Source: Dendrobium chrysotoxum | Lineage: Eukaryota; Streptophyta; Magnoliopsida; Asparagales; Orchidaceae | Length of the DNA: 64,000 nt | Assembly: GCA_019925795.1 (NCBI GenBank) | Contig: CM034311.1 | Coordinates: 38,481,472-38,545,471, forward strand | Direction: 5' to 3' | Shown: positions 46,796 through 58,272 of the stretch, piece by piece | How the letters are laid out: every line of letters begins with the position of its first letter | How positions within the stretch are numbered: the first letter of the stretch is position 1 | Notes under the pieces: model-generated | The model's database searches: none | Seen by the model: the letters and a program-made list of their open reading frames with translations, nothing else | What the model was told of the DNA's origin: nothing | Translations under genes and position numbers: made by a program

Positions 46796-49480
46796 ATGGA
46801 GCAGTCTGAGTCATCTCAGCTCGATTCATTCTCCGATCCTCAGATTCCTTACTCACTCAAATTTGTAATCTCCAACATCAAGGTAATCATCCCCACCCAG
46901 CTATCCAACGATACCTATTCAGCTTGGAAATCGCAGATCCTCAAGCTCTTCTCGGCGAATGGTTACTCCGGCTTCCTCTACAGCACCAATGCAATCCCGT
47001 TGGCCAACATCACCAACTCAGATTCTACACTCTTGGTGAATCCAGCATACCGGCAATGGCAACTCATTGATCAAAACCTTGCCGCAGAACTGTGCTCCAC
47101 CCTCACAGCCTTCATACTACCTTATGTCAAGAATCTTCGCACCTGTAGCTAGATCTAGACAACCTTAGAGCATCATCTTCAAGCCACTAGCCGTTCTAGA
47201 GTCATACAGCTCAAAAATAAGTTGCAAAACGTGTCCATGAAAAATTCTTCCATGAGCCAGTACCTGACAGAGATAAAGATGCTGGTAGATCACATTGCGG
47301 CTGCCGGATCCAACATAGGTAATGAGGACATAATCCTCTACACACTAAACGGACTGCCTCCCCAATACCAAGTGTTCAAAACTACATTAGAGCACAGCCC
47401 CACTCTTTTAACCTTGACGACTTCTATGCGCTGCTCATCAGTGAAGAAATAAACCTCCTGGCAGAATCAACTAAGGCTCAGCTATCTATAAATCCATCCT
47501 ACGCACTTTATAGCTCTCGTGGTCGCAACAGAGGTCAAGGACAAACCGCCTACAACAACCCATGCAGATCACTGTCAGCATCCAGTTCTACGAATTACAT
47601 CACCTGTTAAATCTGCAACAAACGGGGGCACTCCGCCTTCAAGTGTGGGCATTGTCTCAATGCCAATTACATACCTCAACCTCCGACATCCCCTCCAACC
47701 ATAGTACTCGTTACATCTGCCACTTCTCCCAACTAATGGATTCTAGATTCAGGAGCTACGTCCCACTTGACCCCTCACATAGAGAACCTTCAACAACTGG
47801 TTGATTACTGTGGATCGGATCATGTCACTGTTGGCAATGGCATTAATGCTCCGATCACTCATACCGGACAAGGCTTACTCCCGCTTCCATCTGGTAAACT
47901 TCTTCTCCCTCAAATCATTCATACACCTCACATCTTTTATAATCTACTTTCAATTCACAAACTAACCCAAGATAATCACATCTCCATTCATTTCAATGCT
48001 TCTGGGTATAAAATTCTAGACCAGTTCCACCAATGCATCCACTAGGGCCCTGTCCATAACGGCATATATCCACTACGTCTTCCATCTCTGTCAGCATCCA
48101 CAGCTCTTCACACCTCAGTGTCCTCCAATCTCAACTGGCATCGTCGTCATGGACATCCACATCAAAACATTCTAGCTACAATCTCCAAGCAGTATCCAGA
48201 GCTCAAAATTTCGGCTACACTATCTTCTTGCTTCTCTTGTATGGCTTCTAAAAGTCACAAACTAGTTTTCTCCCCCTCCAGTACTCATACTTGTAACCCT
48301 TTTGAGCTATTGCACTCAGATGTATGGGATCCTTCCCCAACCTTATCTAATTAAGGATTTAGTTACTATCTATTACTAGTTGATGACTTTTCAAGATTTA
48401 ATTGGTTATTCCCAATACGTGCAAAATCTGAAGTTTGCTCTCTCATAATTAACTTCACAAGTCTCATTGAAAACCAACTATCAACTAAAATTAAATGCAT
48501 AAGATCATATTGCGGGAAAAAATACATTAATCACTATTTGCAATCCTTCTTTCAAAATCACGACATACTCCATCAGACAAGCTGTCTGTATACTCCTAAG
48601 AAAAATGGACTTGCGAAATGCAAGCACCGACACATTATTGAGACCACCCGCACCCTACTAACGGAAGCTCACCTTCCTCATCAAATTTGGCTCGATGCTC
48701 TCACAGCTATATACCTTATCAACCGAATGCCCCTCCAAGTCAACAAACTTAAATCCCCATATCAGTTCCTCTTCAATCAACCCTCTACATACTCGTATCT
48801 ACGCACTTTCGGCTGTGCCTGCTTTCCCTAGTTCCCACCTTTCACTCGTAACAAATTACAACCCCGCTCCACCATATGCATCTTTCTCGACTACTCCGAC
48901 GTCCAAAAGGGGTATCACTGCTTAGACCAGTCCACAGGAAAAATCTACATATCCCGTCATGTTCAATTTGATGAGTTCACCTTTCCTTACAAAACCAATC
49001 AACCCAACCACTCAACATCATCCACAATCCCAAATATGTTTCTTCTCATGCCCTCATCATGCTCCCACTCCACCACTGCAGCTTCTCCCAATCCCAACCC
49101 ATCCACACCACCACTTCCACAAACTCCCACTACTACAACGTCTCCAAACTCAAATCCACCCCTCCCTACAGAACCTCCATCTAAAAATCCTCAACCGAAG
49201 CATCACATGGCCACCAGATCCAAGACAAGTCACCTCAAGCCTTGTCAACTTCTCAATCTTCTTTCCTTCACACGTCTAGCCACCGAACCAACATCAGTTG
49301 CTGCAGCCCTACAACACCCGAAATGGTCCCGTGCTATGCAAGCAGAATTTAAAGCTCTTCAAACCAAACAAACCTGGCCTCCAGTCCCAAAACCACCTTC
49401 AACTCTCATTCTCAGGTGCAAATGGACCTTTCGCCTCAAGTCTCAACCAAAAAACTCACCTCCTCGTTACAAAGCTTGAT
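46796..49480 (+). pseudogene. copia gag, protease and integrase (broken)
   Basis: Gag begins MEQSESSQLD with the copia-type N-terminal region (TQLSNDTYSAWKSQILKLF) and continues after a stop (YLTEIKMLVDHIAAAGSNI). A CCHC knuckle near 47605 (C-x2-C-x4-H-x4-C) contains an internal stop. Protease is WILDSGAT at 47737. Integrase has the WHRRHGHP pre-integrase motif (about 48136) and the first catalytic Asp (LLHSDVW), but the second (normally in RSDGGxE) is replaced in IRSYCGKKY and the Glu in the GLAKCKHRH region is replaced by Lys. The catalytic triad is therefore lost, apart from the stops at 48352 and after CACFP. Confidence 0.85.
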
Positions 49481-49491
49481 TAGTCGCTCTC

Positions 49492-51683
49492 TGTCACGAC
49501 CCGGCCCGGCTAGCCCAAATTAACGGGGCGGGAACAAAAGGTCATACGGAGGAACATCAACTATCAAAACAGAAGACTTGCAATTTACAAATAGCATGAA
49601 TACAAAATTTCACCCAACACATGAAAGAGCCACTAAAACTTCCAACATAAAATTGTTCAAACTTCATCAACAATATCCAACCAAGAGAACATAAACATAA
49701 ACTTAAACTTAAACATAAATAACATCTAAGTTCACATCAATAACAATTAAGTTCACCTCTCAAACCTTATACTCAATACAGACTCAATATAAATAACCAT
49801 ATAAGAATATTTCTTCCTGAGGCCCTCTACGACTGTAGGTGTACTGCCGTCTCGTAGCCATCACTTATCTCCTGAAAATAAATCCCACAACTAGGGTGAG
49901 TTTACACTCAATAGGTAACATGTATTTAGCATAAATTCATGCAACAATAACATAAAAATCTTTTACTTACGATGTAAAGCATTCAAAAGATCATAATGGA
50001 TATCTATCATATTATATAATATTTTCATATGCAAGCATTTCTTGAAGCAATATATAATTTTTCTCTTTTAAACATTCATAACCTTTACCATTTGAAACAT
50101 AACATTACTTTCTTAATCTGTCATTCATATCATTTCATAAAAATGTAATAGATGATTATGATGCAATACACCCGTCCCGGAAATACCAGAGTTTTGGTAC
50201 TGATCAGGTATCCAGTCAAGTTTTGGCCATTCCTTTACCATTTGGCTCCGAAGAACCCATTTACCGTTTGACTCCAAAGAGTCCCTTTACCAATGACTCC
50301 GAGGAGTCCCTTTACCATTTAGTATTCCGGATCAACATACACATGCAAATACAATAAGCATCGTCATAATTAAGTTATTTATAACTTCATATGTGATTGC
50401 TTAGAACTATCTTATGCTCAAAATTAAATTGTTTTATGCTCAAATGTTCTCTTAATAAAATTTCATGCTTCAATGAAAGGACATGGCATTATACATAAAA
50501 TTTTAACCTTTAAAACAACCAATACAATGATATAACATTTCTTCAAATATAAGGGAAATATTTAGAAACATGAATTTAATTTAAATACAGGTACCTACCT
50601 CTCTTAAGCACGGTATTTTCTCAAAGTGTCGACTTGACACAGCTCTTTCACCTTAACAATCTCAACCAAAGAACATTTACAAAAGAGACGTGCCATAATT
50701 CAATCTTCATTAAGGTTGAATCTAAATCCTATGCTTAAGCCCATCGTTATCCCCTAAATTATTCCTTACGACACTTAACAAATATTTAATAAATAAATCT
50801 TAATTTTCGGATTTATGCAAAACCCTAAAATTTGGAAACCCTAACTTCATCAATTTTATTAAATTAGTGCACCAAAATTAATCCTGAGTATATCTTGATA
50901 ATTACCTTAATAATTTTCGGATTTAATTAATTAGAAAATTATGAAAAATAAAATTTCTTACAAAAACTCAAAATTTTTGCATCAGGAACCTTCCTTAGAC
51001 CCTTAGAAATCATTTTTGTGAAGTCACTTTAAGAAATTTTGATTTTTGAGAAAAATCCTAATTTTTTAAAACTCATTAGAATTTAGGGAAATTCATTTTC
51101 CACCGTTAAAATACTTCCCTAAACCTACCCTATTGATTTCGTAAAAAATCTTAAGTTTCGGCAAAACCTTAAAAGTTTTCCATCCAAAAATTGTTAGATC
51201 GAGAGGGATTTACTTAAAAGAAAACATACCTTTAACTCCCCTCGACATCCTCTTCGATTTCCACTAATTTTCTCGCTGGAAAACCATCGCCGGAGCCACG
51301 CCCTAACCTCCCCCGTCGCCTCTTCCTTCCGCCTCCGCTCCCGCTCGTGTTCGGTTCGGCCGAATGAAGGGGGAGGGGGTTTTGGTTTACCCCATTTAAT
51401 TTCATTAAATGGCCAAAAGACCTAAAAGCCCTCACTTAAACATTTTCGGCTTTATTACTTATGAGGGGTAAAATAGGTATTTAGAGACTTCCAAGATTTT
51501 TAATTTCAAAATTAAGCGAAATTTGATATAAGTTCTTTATATCAAAACGATCAGAATTTTGCGTAAGATTTTATAAAATTATTTTTGTTACATTGTGTTA
51601 ACTTCAAAAATTTCACTTAAATTTCGTCGCGACGCATCGAGATGCGTGCTAGACCTATGATCGTCGAATTTTTGGGTTTTACA
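49492..51683 (-). mobile_element. Solo LTR (gypsy type) nested in the copia element
   Basis: 2192 bp running TGTCACGACCCGG to GGGTTTTACA, flanked by CTCTC at 49487-49491 and 51684-51688. Orientation is probably minus, since read that way it begins TGTAAAACCC and ends GGGTCGTGACA as plant gypsy LTRs do. It splits the copia reverse transcriptase: the coding text stops at RYKA.LVAL and resumes with GNHKQFRLNFAKTFSP. No second copy of its ends or any gypsy gene lies inside, so it is a solo LTR. A short repeat of TCCCTTTACC-like words occurs at 50230-50320. Confidence 0.9.
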
Positions 51684-51688
51684 CTCTC

Positions 51689-53000
51689 GGCAATCATAAA
51701 CAATTCAGACTCAATTTTGCCAAAACTTTCAGTCCAATTGCAAAGATGCCTTCCATCCACGTGCTCCTCACTGTAGCCCTCCACCACACCTGGTCTATAC
51801 ACCAACTAGACGTATCAAACGCCTTCCTCTATGGACCATTGGAGGATACCATCTATATGCATCAACCTAAAGGCTTTGAAGACCCTCTTTTCCCCAATCA
51901 CGTCTGCCTCCTACAGAAATCCATCTATGGCTTACGGCAAGCACCACGACATTGGTTCACAACATTTTCCTGTCATATCTTATCCCTTGGCTTTAAGCCC
52001 AGCAATGCCGACCCATCTCTCTTCATCTTTATATCCCCCACTCAATCCACATAATTCCTTATCTACGTTGACGATATTCTCCTAACTGGATCCTCTGACA
52101 CCCATCTCACCCACATCATTACAAACCTCCATTCAAAATTTTTCATGAAACATCTCGGGCCTCCCTCCACCTTCCTCGGCATCCAATTCGATCACCACCA
52201 CGATCACCTATTCCTCTCTCAAACTTCCTATACAGCCTCCATTCTCAACAAATCTGGCTTCTTATCTTGCAAACCAACTCCCAATCCAACCTCACCCTCT
52301 CGTCACTCCACCACACCAACCATTACCACCCTATTCTCCCCTGAACTCTACCGACATCTTACTAGATCTCTACAATACCTCACAATTACTAGACCTGATA
52401 TCGCCTACGCCGTCAATCAGCTATGCCAACACATGCACAATCCATCCCTGGAGCATCATCAGCAGCTAAAACACCTACTTTGATATCTCAAAGGTACTCT
52501 CAACTATGTCTTACCCATCCGCAAGGGACCACTTCACCTATATTCATATACAGATTCCGACTGGGCAAGTGACGTCACTACCAGACGGTCAACAACTAGA
52601 CACTGATTATACCTTGGATCAAATCTCATTTCCTAGACCTTCAAGAAACAACCAACCATAGCCTGCTCTTCCATAGAAGCAGAGTATTGAGCACTCGCCG
52701 CCAACATTATATGGCTTCACCACCTTCTTCAAGATTTCAACATTCCAATCACCCAACCTACAACACTTCGCTATGATAATCAATTAGCTATCGCATAAGC
52801 CACCAATCCGATATTCCATGCTCGAATCAAACACATAGAAATAGATTATCACTTCATCAGGGAGCAAGTTCAAGCTCACCACCTTCATCTCCTACACATT
52901 AAATCTCAAGATCAAACAGCCGACATCTTCACAAAACACCTACCTACTACTCAATTTCACCAACCTCGGACCAATCTCATAGTTCAGCATATACCGTGAG
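51689..53000 (+). pseudogene. copia reverse transcriptase and RNase H (broken)
   Basis: RT continues after the nested LTR: HQLDVSNAFLYGPLEDTIYM, KSIYGLRQAPRHW and the catalytic YVDDILLTG at about 52059. RNase H follows with TDSDWA, IEAEY, YDNQLAIA and ADIFTKHLP before the purine tract. In-frame stops at 52052 and 52481, and several after 52600, inactivate it. Confidence 0.88.
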
Positions 53001-53012
53001 CTGGAGGGGGGA

Positions 53013-53235
53013 TAATGAGCATGACAACACTAGTGGAGTAGCTCAACAAATCAGGATTGTTGATCCATAATAGAACACATGGATCTCACCGTACATCAAT
53101 GCTCTATATAGCACATTACTGTGTAATGCATAGACACATTGATATATACAGTTTTTATCACAATGCATTCTCTGTTGGCTGGTCATTATCCATGGTGTTT
53201 TCCTCTGTAAAATCATTGTAGGAACTCTGTCATCA
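53013..53235 (+). repeat. 3' LTR of copia element
   Basis: 223 bp, TAATGAGCATGA to CTCTGTCATCA, immediately preceded by the purine tract and followed by CTAAG. Confidence 0.88.
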
Positions 53236-53240
53236 CTAAG

Positions 53241-54348
53241 AAACAAATCCATAACACCCTTCGACTTTATATGTAACCTAAGCAAAGTAATGCCTATGAA
53301 CTGATAATATTGGTTCAAATATCTGCACATATAATAAAACAATTTAAATGAGTAAATCCTTAAACATCATCAAACATGTTTAGCAATATTCGAATCAACT
53401 TCAATGCATTTTAGCCTTGCTCAAACTTATTCGAACTTTATTTAAACTCTTAATTCAAATTATATTTGAACCTTAATCAATTATCGTCACAAAGGATCGA
53501 GCATAGTTTTGATCGATAGTTAGCTTCGAATTAGTTTGAACAAGGCTAGAATGTATTGATCATAAAAAAAAAAAGATCAAATGCAACTCACTTTTCAACC
53601 CTGAATAGCAAACTAAAAAATAATACTAACCCTCTAATACAATGAGGGAGGGATTGTCACTATGAGTTTATGTCAGCTGTCGTGCGCTCAATGATCAACA
53701 ACAACAGAGAATGAACATATGTAGGGTTATATATCACTTTTTAATGTGGTTTGCATCTAATTGTTTGAAAGAGGTGATATTTTAGTTAGAAGGGAACTTT
53801 TAGATATATTTCTTCAAATAATGAAATAGAGGGCATATCTCTCAAAATTTGAGGCATATAAATTCAAATCTCTCTCTCTCTCTCTATATATATATACATA
53901 TTTTTTAGACAAAAATAATATTAATTTACTAAATAATTTTTCTATTTTTTATTAGTAATATATTTAGATTTTTAATCTATGCATCTTAGTATTTGTTTAA
54001 TATTTTTTTATTAAATGAATTTTAACAAAACTTTAGCTTTAGCATTGGCTTATTTTTTTTTTGTCAAATGTTAACAACAAATAAATTAATATTTTTAGGA
54101 CATTTTAAGCTATTTTTTAATATATATTTTTTCATATGACTTTTATATTCTTATAATAAACTTACTTACCCTTTTTCTTAACTTCAAATATTCTTAAAAA
54201 AAATTTATTTATATATATGAATATCTTCACTAATAAAAGTAAATAAAAAATATTCTTCCAAAAAATTTATTTATGTATGAAATTAAAAAAAAATTATGCC
54301 AACTTATTACATTATCCAAACAAGCAAAATGACCCATTTTATATGAAA
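53241..54348. other. Unassigned AT-rich DNA
   Basis: Continues the pre-copia sequence. A CT then TA repeat lies at about 53869-53896. No certain gene. Confidence 0.4.
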
Positions 54349-54353
54349 ATTAG

Positions 54354-56468
54354 TGTAACACCCTACAGTACTATAGAGTGAACATACATAACATAACATT
54401 TTTCCTCACACAAAATATTTAATGCAATTTCTCACATTGGAAATTCATATAAAACATCCAACCATATTTCAATTGATAAATCAATGGAAGCAACTAATAA
54501 ATTAAAACTTCAATAAATATACTTATAGAGCCATTAAGGAAATCCAAATAAAATTCATTTCTGAAATATTTTCATACCTCTTAAGTAGACTCACTAACAA
54601 ATATAACCTTAACATAAAAAGAAGAAATAACTTGCATAAATTAATCTGCAACAATCTTCTCTTTTTTCTTTCCTGTAAGAACAGCCAGCAAGAAAATACT
54701 GGTGAGCCGTGAGACTCAGTAAATTATGCCAAATAAGTAACAATTACAATATGATATAAAGAATTATAATATTGAGCTAATCATTGAATTAACTTACCAC
54801 TATTTGCAAAATATCATAAAATCATATTGACATTATCCATAGGATTAATTGAGGTAGATACTGAATATTTAGTCTTTTAAAAAATTTGGCTATACTTTCA
54901 TCAATATATTCAATAGAGCCCAAGTGGACCTAACATTATCACCAATGAATTTCATAGATGTCCCTTTTGCCTCTCTAGGGGTCTCTTTTGCCCCACCTGC
55001 TATGTAGGCATTTAATTTCTTTGGAATCCCTTTTACCCCATCCACAATACAGGTTTCATATTTGGGTCTCTTTTGCCCACCTGATATTGTAGATATCATA
55101 ACACAAAATAGCCAATCTTTTACTAAAGAAATATTTAGTAATCCTTACATATTCATAATTCTTAATTGAACAAAGGGTTATGGATTGATCATGTTTATAA
55201 TCATAATTTTGACTTAGGATGAGTTTGATATCCATTATTTTCAACCTTGATCAACAAATATCAAACTGGTTTAATCATACATAGTTATTTATCAAATCTC
55301 ACATATTTCTATGAATAGGCAATTGTGAATACCTCAATGTATTCTCAAGAGTACTAATAAAATTTACATAATGCAATTCAGTTATCACTACAATCCCAAG
55401 AATTTAGGGAACTACCCAAAAGTTTGTAAACATTGTAATTATAACAAATTTATATAACTTACATTCCTGATGAGTAGTCTTTTCCAATCCAATATCTCTT
55501 ACTATTCTACACTAGTATGACACCTACAATTCTCTTATAATCTTATAAATATGAAAATCTATTATTCCATCAAATGTATAACATTAACTTATGATTAACA
55601 TAGAACTTACCTCAAAACTTTCTTTATTCATATATGGTGAATCTTAAAACACAATTAGGATACATTTCTTTATAACCTTGCTGTATTTAGGGAAAGTAAA
55701 AGATAACTACAAAAGTTGTAATACAAACAATTACTTACCTCTTTCATCTTATCTCAATTTCCTTCTTTCCTTTCTCTTCTTCCACTCAACTTCTTCTTCA
55801 CTTTTGTTATTTCCTTAATTGCATAACAATTCTATACTTCTTTTTCTATCACTGTTATTCTCTACTTTCCTAATTCCACGGTCAAAAGCCAATATCTCAA
55901 AGCAATAAGAAAATTACATTACAGTAATCCAAGCTCCTTAGCCCTACCGAAATCCCGTTACTTAACACTGCCTTGTACCGAGTCCACAAAGCAAGCCAAT
56001 TTTTTCTTCAGAACTTTACACTATGCTACTGCACTCTGCCTAGAGGTCCTGTGTGAAATGAATCTCCAATGCTCTGTGAAAATCTCAAAATTCCTTCAGC
56101 CGATCCTGCTACAGCCGCAGCCATTGAATCCCTCCTCCGAAAGGATGCTACAGTGAATTATGCGACTGCTCTACAGTCCCGCAGAACACATTGCCGAATA
56201 CTGCTATAACCGAGAGATTATTACGTCCGACCGTCCGGAGGCGAATCCGGAAGCGCCACATCACCCGGATGCACCGGGTCCCGGGCGACGTGGCGCATCC
56301 GAATTCGCCTCCGGACGAATTTAGACGCCGGACGTAATAATTTTTCCCCATAACCGCCTATAGACAATCCGAAAAATTATAAGAAATAAAGGAGTGGACC
56401 CCACTCAAAACTCCCCTCTTCCTACTCCCAAAGAAAGCATCTATTCAGTAAATTTTCTAAATATTACA
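54354..56468. mobile_element. Solo LTR, 2.1 kb, immediately upstream of a gene
   Basis: It starts TGTAACACCC and ends AATATTACA, with a perfect 5-bp duplication ATTAG at 54349-54353 and 56469-56473. Short repeated words (TCTCTTTTGCCC, CCTTTTACCCC) at 54960-55080 recall those in the nested LTR at 50230-50320, suggesting a related gypsy family. No internal genes. It ends 125 bp before the ATG of the permease gene, so it may supply or disturb that promoter. Confidence 0.75.
56217..56341. mobile_element. GC-rich inverted-repeat (foldback/MITE-like) insertion in the LTR
   Basis: Ends are ATTATTACGTCCG and CGGACGTAATAAT, perfect inverted repeats. Inner arms TCCGGAGGCGAAT / ATTCGCCTCCGGA and GCGCCAC / GTGGCGC also pair, around a GC-rich loop. 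The composition differs sharply from the AT-rich LTR around it, which suggests a separate insertion, although it could be an LTR hairpin. Confidence 0.65.
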
Positions 56469-56593
56469 ATTAGCACCCAACAGTACTAATTGGCTTACAA
56501 TCTAACTTCTGACGAGGACAAAAATCTCCAAAACGAGAGGCTGTATCCGTTAGCTTCGATTTGTAGTTGCCGAGGAAGCAAAGAGGAGGAGAA

Positions 56594-58272
56594 ATGCCTC
56601 CGGCCTCAGCTTCTTCCATGTTGATTACTCCTCTATCAGTCAATACACGAAGAAGACCTGCATTGTACTTTATCAGATCTCTTCCATCCAAAAAATCTTC
56701 AAAGTTGTTTCCTTTCCATCACTCTCCTCCGAAAACTTTAAGATGTTTCTCTCGCAATCAAGCCACGGAGGAATTCGAAAGGCTTTTCTCCAATCTGAAC
56801 CAGGCAACGATGAAAAGAGAACCAGGTTTACCTTTCAATTTCTACCCTCAATTGCTCTTATTCCTTTGAATTCTTTTCTGCGATTAAGTATTGATCTGGA
56901 CTTGTTCTTGTTTGTCAGGCAGTTTAAGCAGTGCTATCTTTCTGGTGGCTGGAACCACGGTATGTATTTTTTCTTCTTTTTGCAGCACGCATTCAAAATT
57001 TATCCATTATTTAAATATGCTTATCTTTGTTTGAGAATAAACACATTGTTGAGGGCACTGCTAGTTTATTTTTATTTTTTTGTTGAGAACGTCTTGTTAT
57101 TTTCTGCCAAGTTTGTACTGTTTTCTGTTTATAGGTAGGCGCTGGCATACTAGCAATTCCTGCTGTCACACAAGAAGCTGGCTTTCTGGCCTCTGCAATA
57201 ACATGCATCCTCTGCTGGATTTATATGGTAAGACTCTGCCTATAAATTAAGCAACTTTATGTGCCATTTTTGGTGTGTGAAATTCGATAAAACAGTTTTT
57301 TCATGATGCAATCGTTTTAGATGAGAAAATTTGTTACTCCTGGCTGATGATAATTTGCAGGTTGTGACAGGATTATTGATTGCTGAGGTAAATATGAACA
57401 CAATGTGCGAGCTTGGTTCTGGAGGGGTATCACTGGTAAATCATCATTTTTTAAATTTCTTGTCATTTCTATGATTTATATATTTGAAATCGAAGCATTT
57501 ACTATTGCTTGGTTTTTTATTCATTCTTCTGTATGCTTGTTTATGCTTCTATGATACATTTTTTAGCCACTATGTGCAACTTCTAAATTAGCATATGTCG
57601 AAGATATCGTTGCAAGAGATTGGCTTTGTCCCAGTCGTTGACTAGACTGGTTCCATGTAAAAAAGGAAAGGAGGAAGAATGGGTGATACACCTATCTTTG
57701 TCTAATTGTTTTGCATTCTTGTGTTTCTATTGCAACTATCCCTGCTGCTTTGTTTGGATTAAGTAGGGTGATTACCAACTACGGCAAGATACTTCCCCAT
57801 GAATTTTATATTGAAAGCTCTTGTGGTTTTTGACAAGACTTGATTTTATTTTAAAACCCTATGATGAGGCCTTGTATACCCTCGCCCTTGAAAGCCTGCT
57901 TGGAGGTACAAAATCTTTTGGGGAAATTTTAGAGGAGGAAGAATCGGAGCTACACTTCTCATTGTCTAATTGTTTACATTCCTATGTTTTGGTTGCTATC
58001 ACTGTTGTTTTTGTTTGGATTAAGTAGGGTGATTGCCAACTACTGCAAGATACTTGCCCTATGAAAAGCTCATGTTGTTTTTGCCAAGACCATATTTTGT
58101 TTTAAACATTATGATGTTGTTTTTTATATTCTTTCCCTTGAAACTCATGCTTGGAGGTACAAAGCTTTAGCGATTCCATTACAAAATATTTTATAAGATG
58201 AATTATTTATTTTGCTTTTCAGGTTTCAATGGCCATGCGGACTCTTGGAAGAGTTGGAGTTCAAGTTGCTTG
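56594..58272 (+). CDS. Tryptophan/tyrosine-permease-family transporter, plastid-targeted, 5' exons only
   Basis: Probable aromatic amino acid transporter. Five exons with GT-AG junctions: 56594-56825, 56919-56959, 57135-57227, 57361-57435, 58223-58272, giving 163 residues with consistent phases. Residues 1-70 are Ser/Pro/Arg-rich with few acidic residues, a likely chloroplast transit peptide. The start of the permease domain follows: SSAIFLVAGTTVGAGILAIP, then VTQEAGFLASAI and a hydrophobic helix ILCWIYMVVTGLLIAEVN, ending VSMAMRTLGRVGVQVA. The GxxxGAGILxxP first-helix signature is characteristic of the family. An ATG at 56567 in the same frame would add nine residues. The remaining exons (about two thirds of a usual protein) were not found before 59875, where a gypsy element begins. 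The gene is either truncated or continues beyond that element. Confidence 0.82.
57667..58165. repeat. Tandem duplication of about 262 bp in permease intron 4
   Basis: Two diverged copies in tandem; markers GGAGGAAGAAT (57669 and 57932), TTGTCTAATTGTTT and TTTGGATTAAGTAGGGTGAT (57752 and 58014) recur 262-263 bases apart. The ORF at 57821-58027 is a by-product. Confidence 0.8.

Larger units (their letters stand above)
46503..53235 (+). mobile_element. Ty1/copia retrotransposon with noncanonical TA...CA LTRs
   Basis: The element has two short LTRs, a primer binding site TGGTATCAAAGAAC at 46758 and a purine tract (GGAGGGGGGA) ending at 53012. Target duplications are CTAAG at 46498-46502 and 53236-53240. 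Both LTRs start TAATGAGC and end TCATCA, so its termini are TA...CA. Gag, protease, integrase, RT and RNase H follow in copia order but are broken by stops. A 2.2-kb solo LTR (49492-51683) is nested inside; removing it leaves an element of about 4.5 kb. Confidence 0.92.

Noticed and set aside
51232..51435. Arg/Gly-rich minus-strand ORF in the nested solo LTR
   Set aside because: Part of the LTR, with no motif; probably its transcribed leader region.
57821..58027. 68-codon ORF in permease intron 4
   Set aside because: It lies inside the intron's tandem duplication and does not continue the permease frame.
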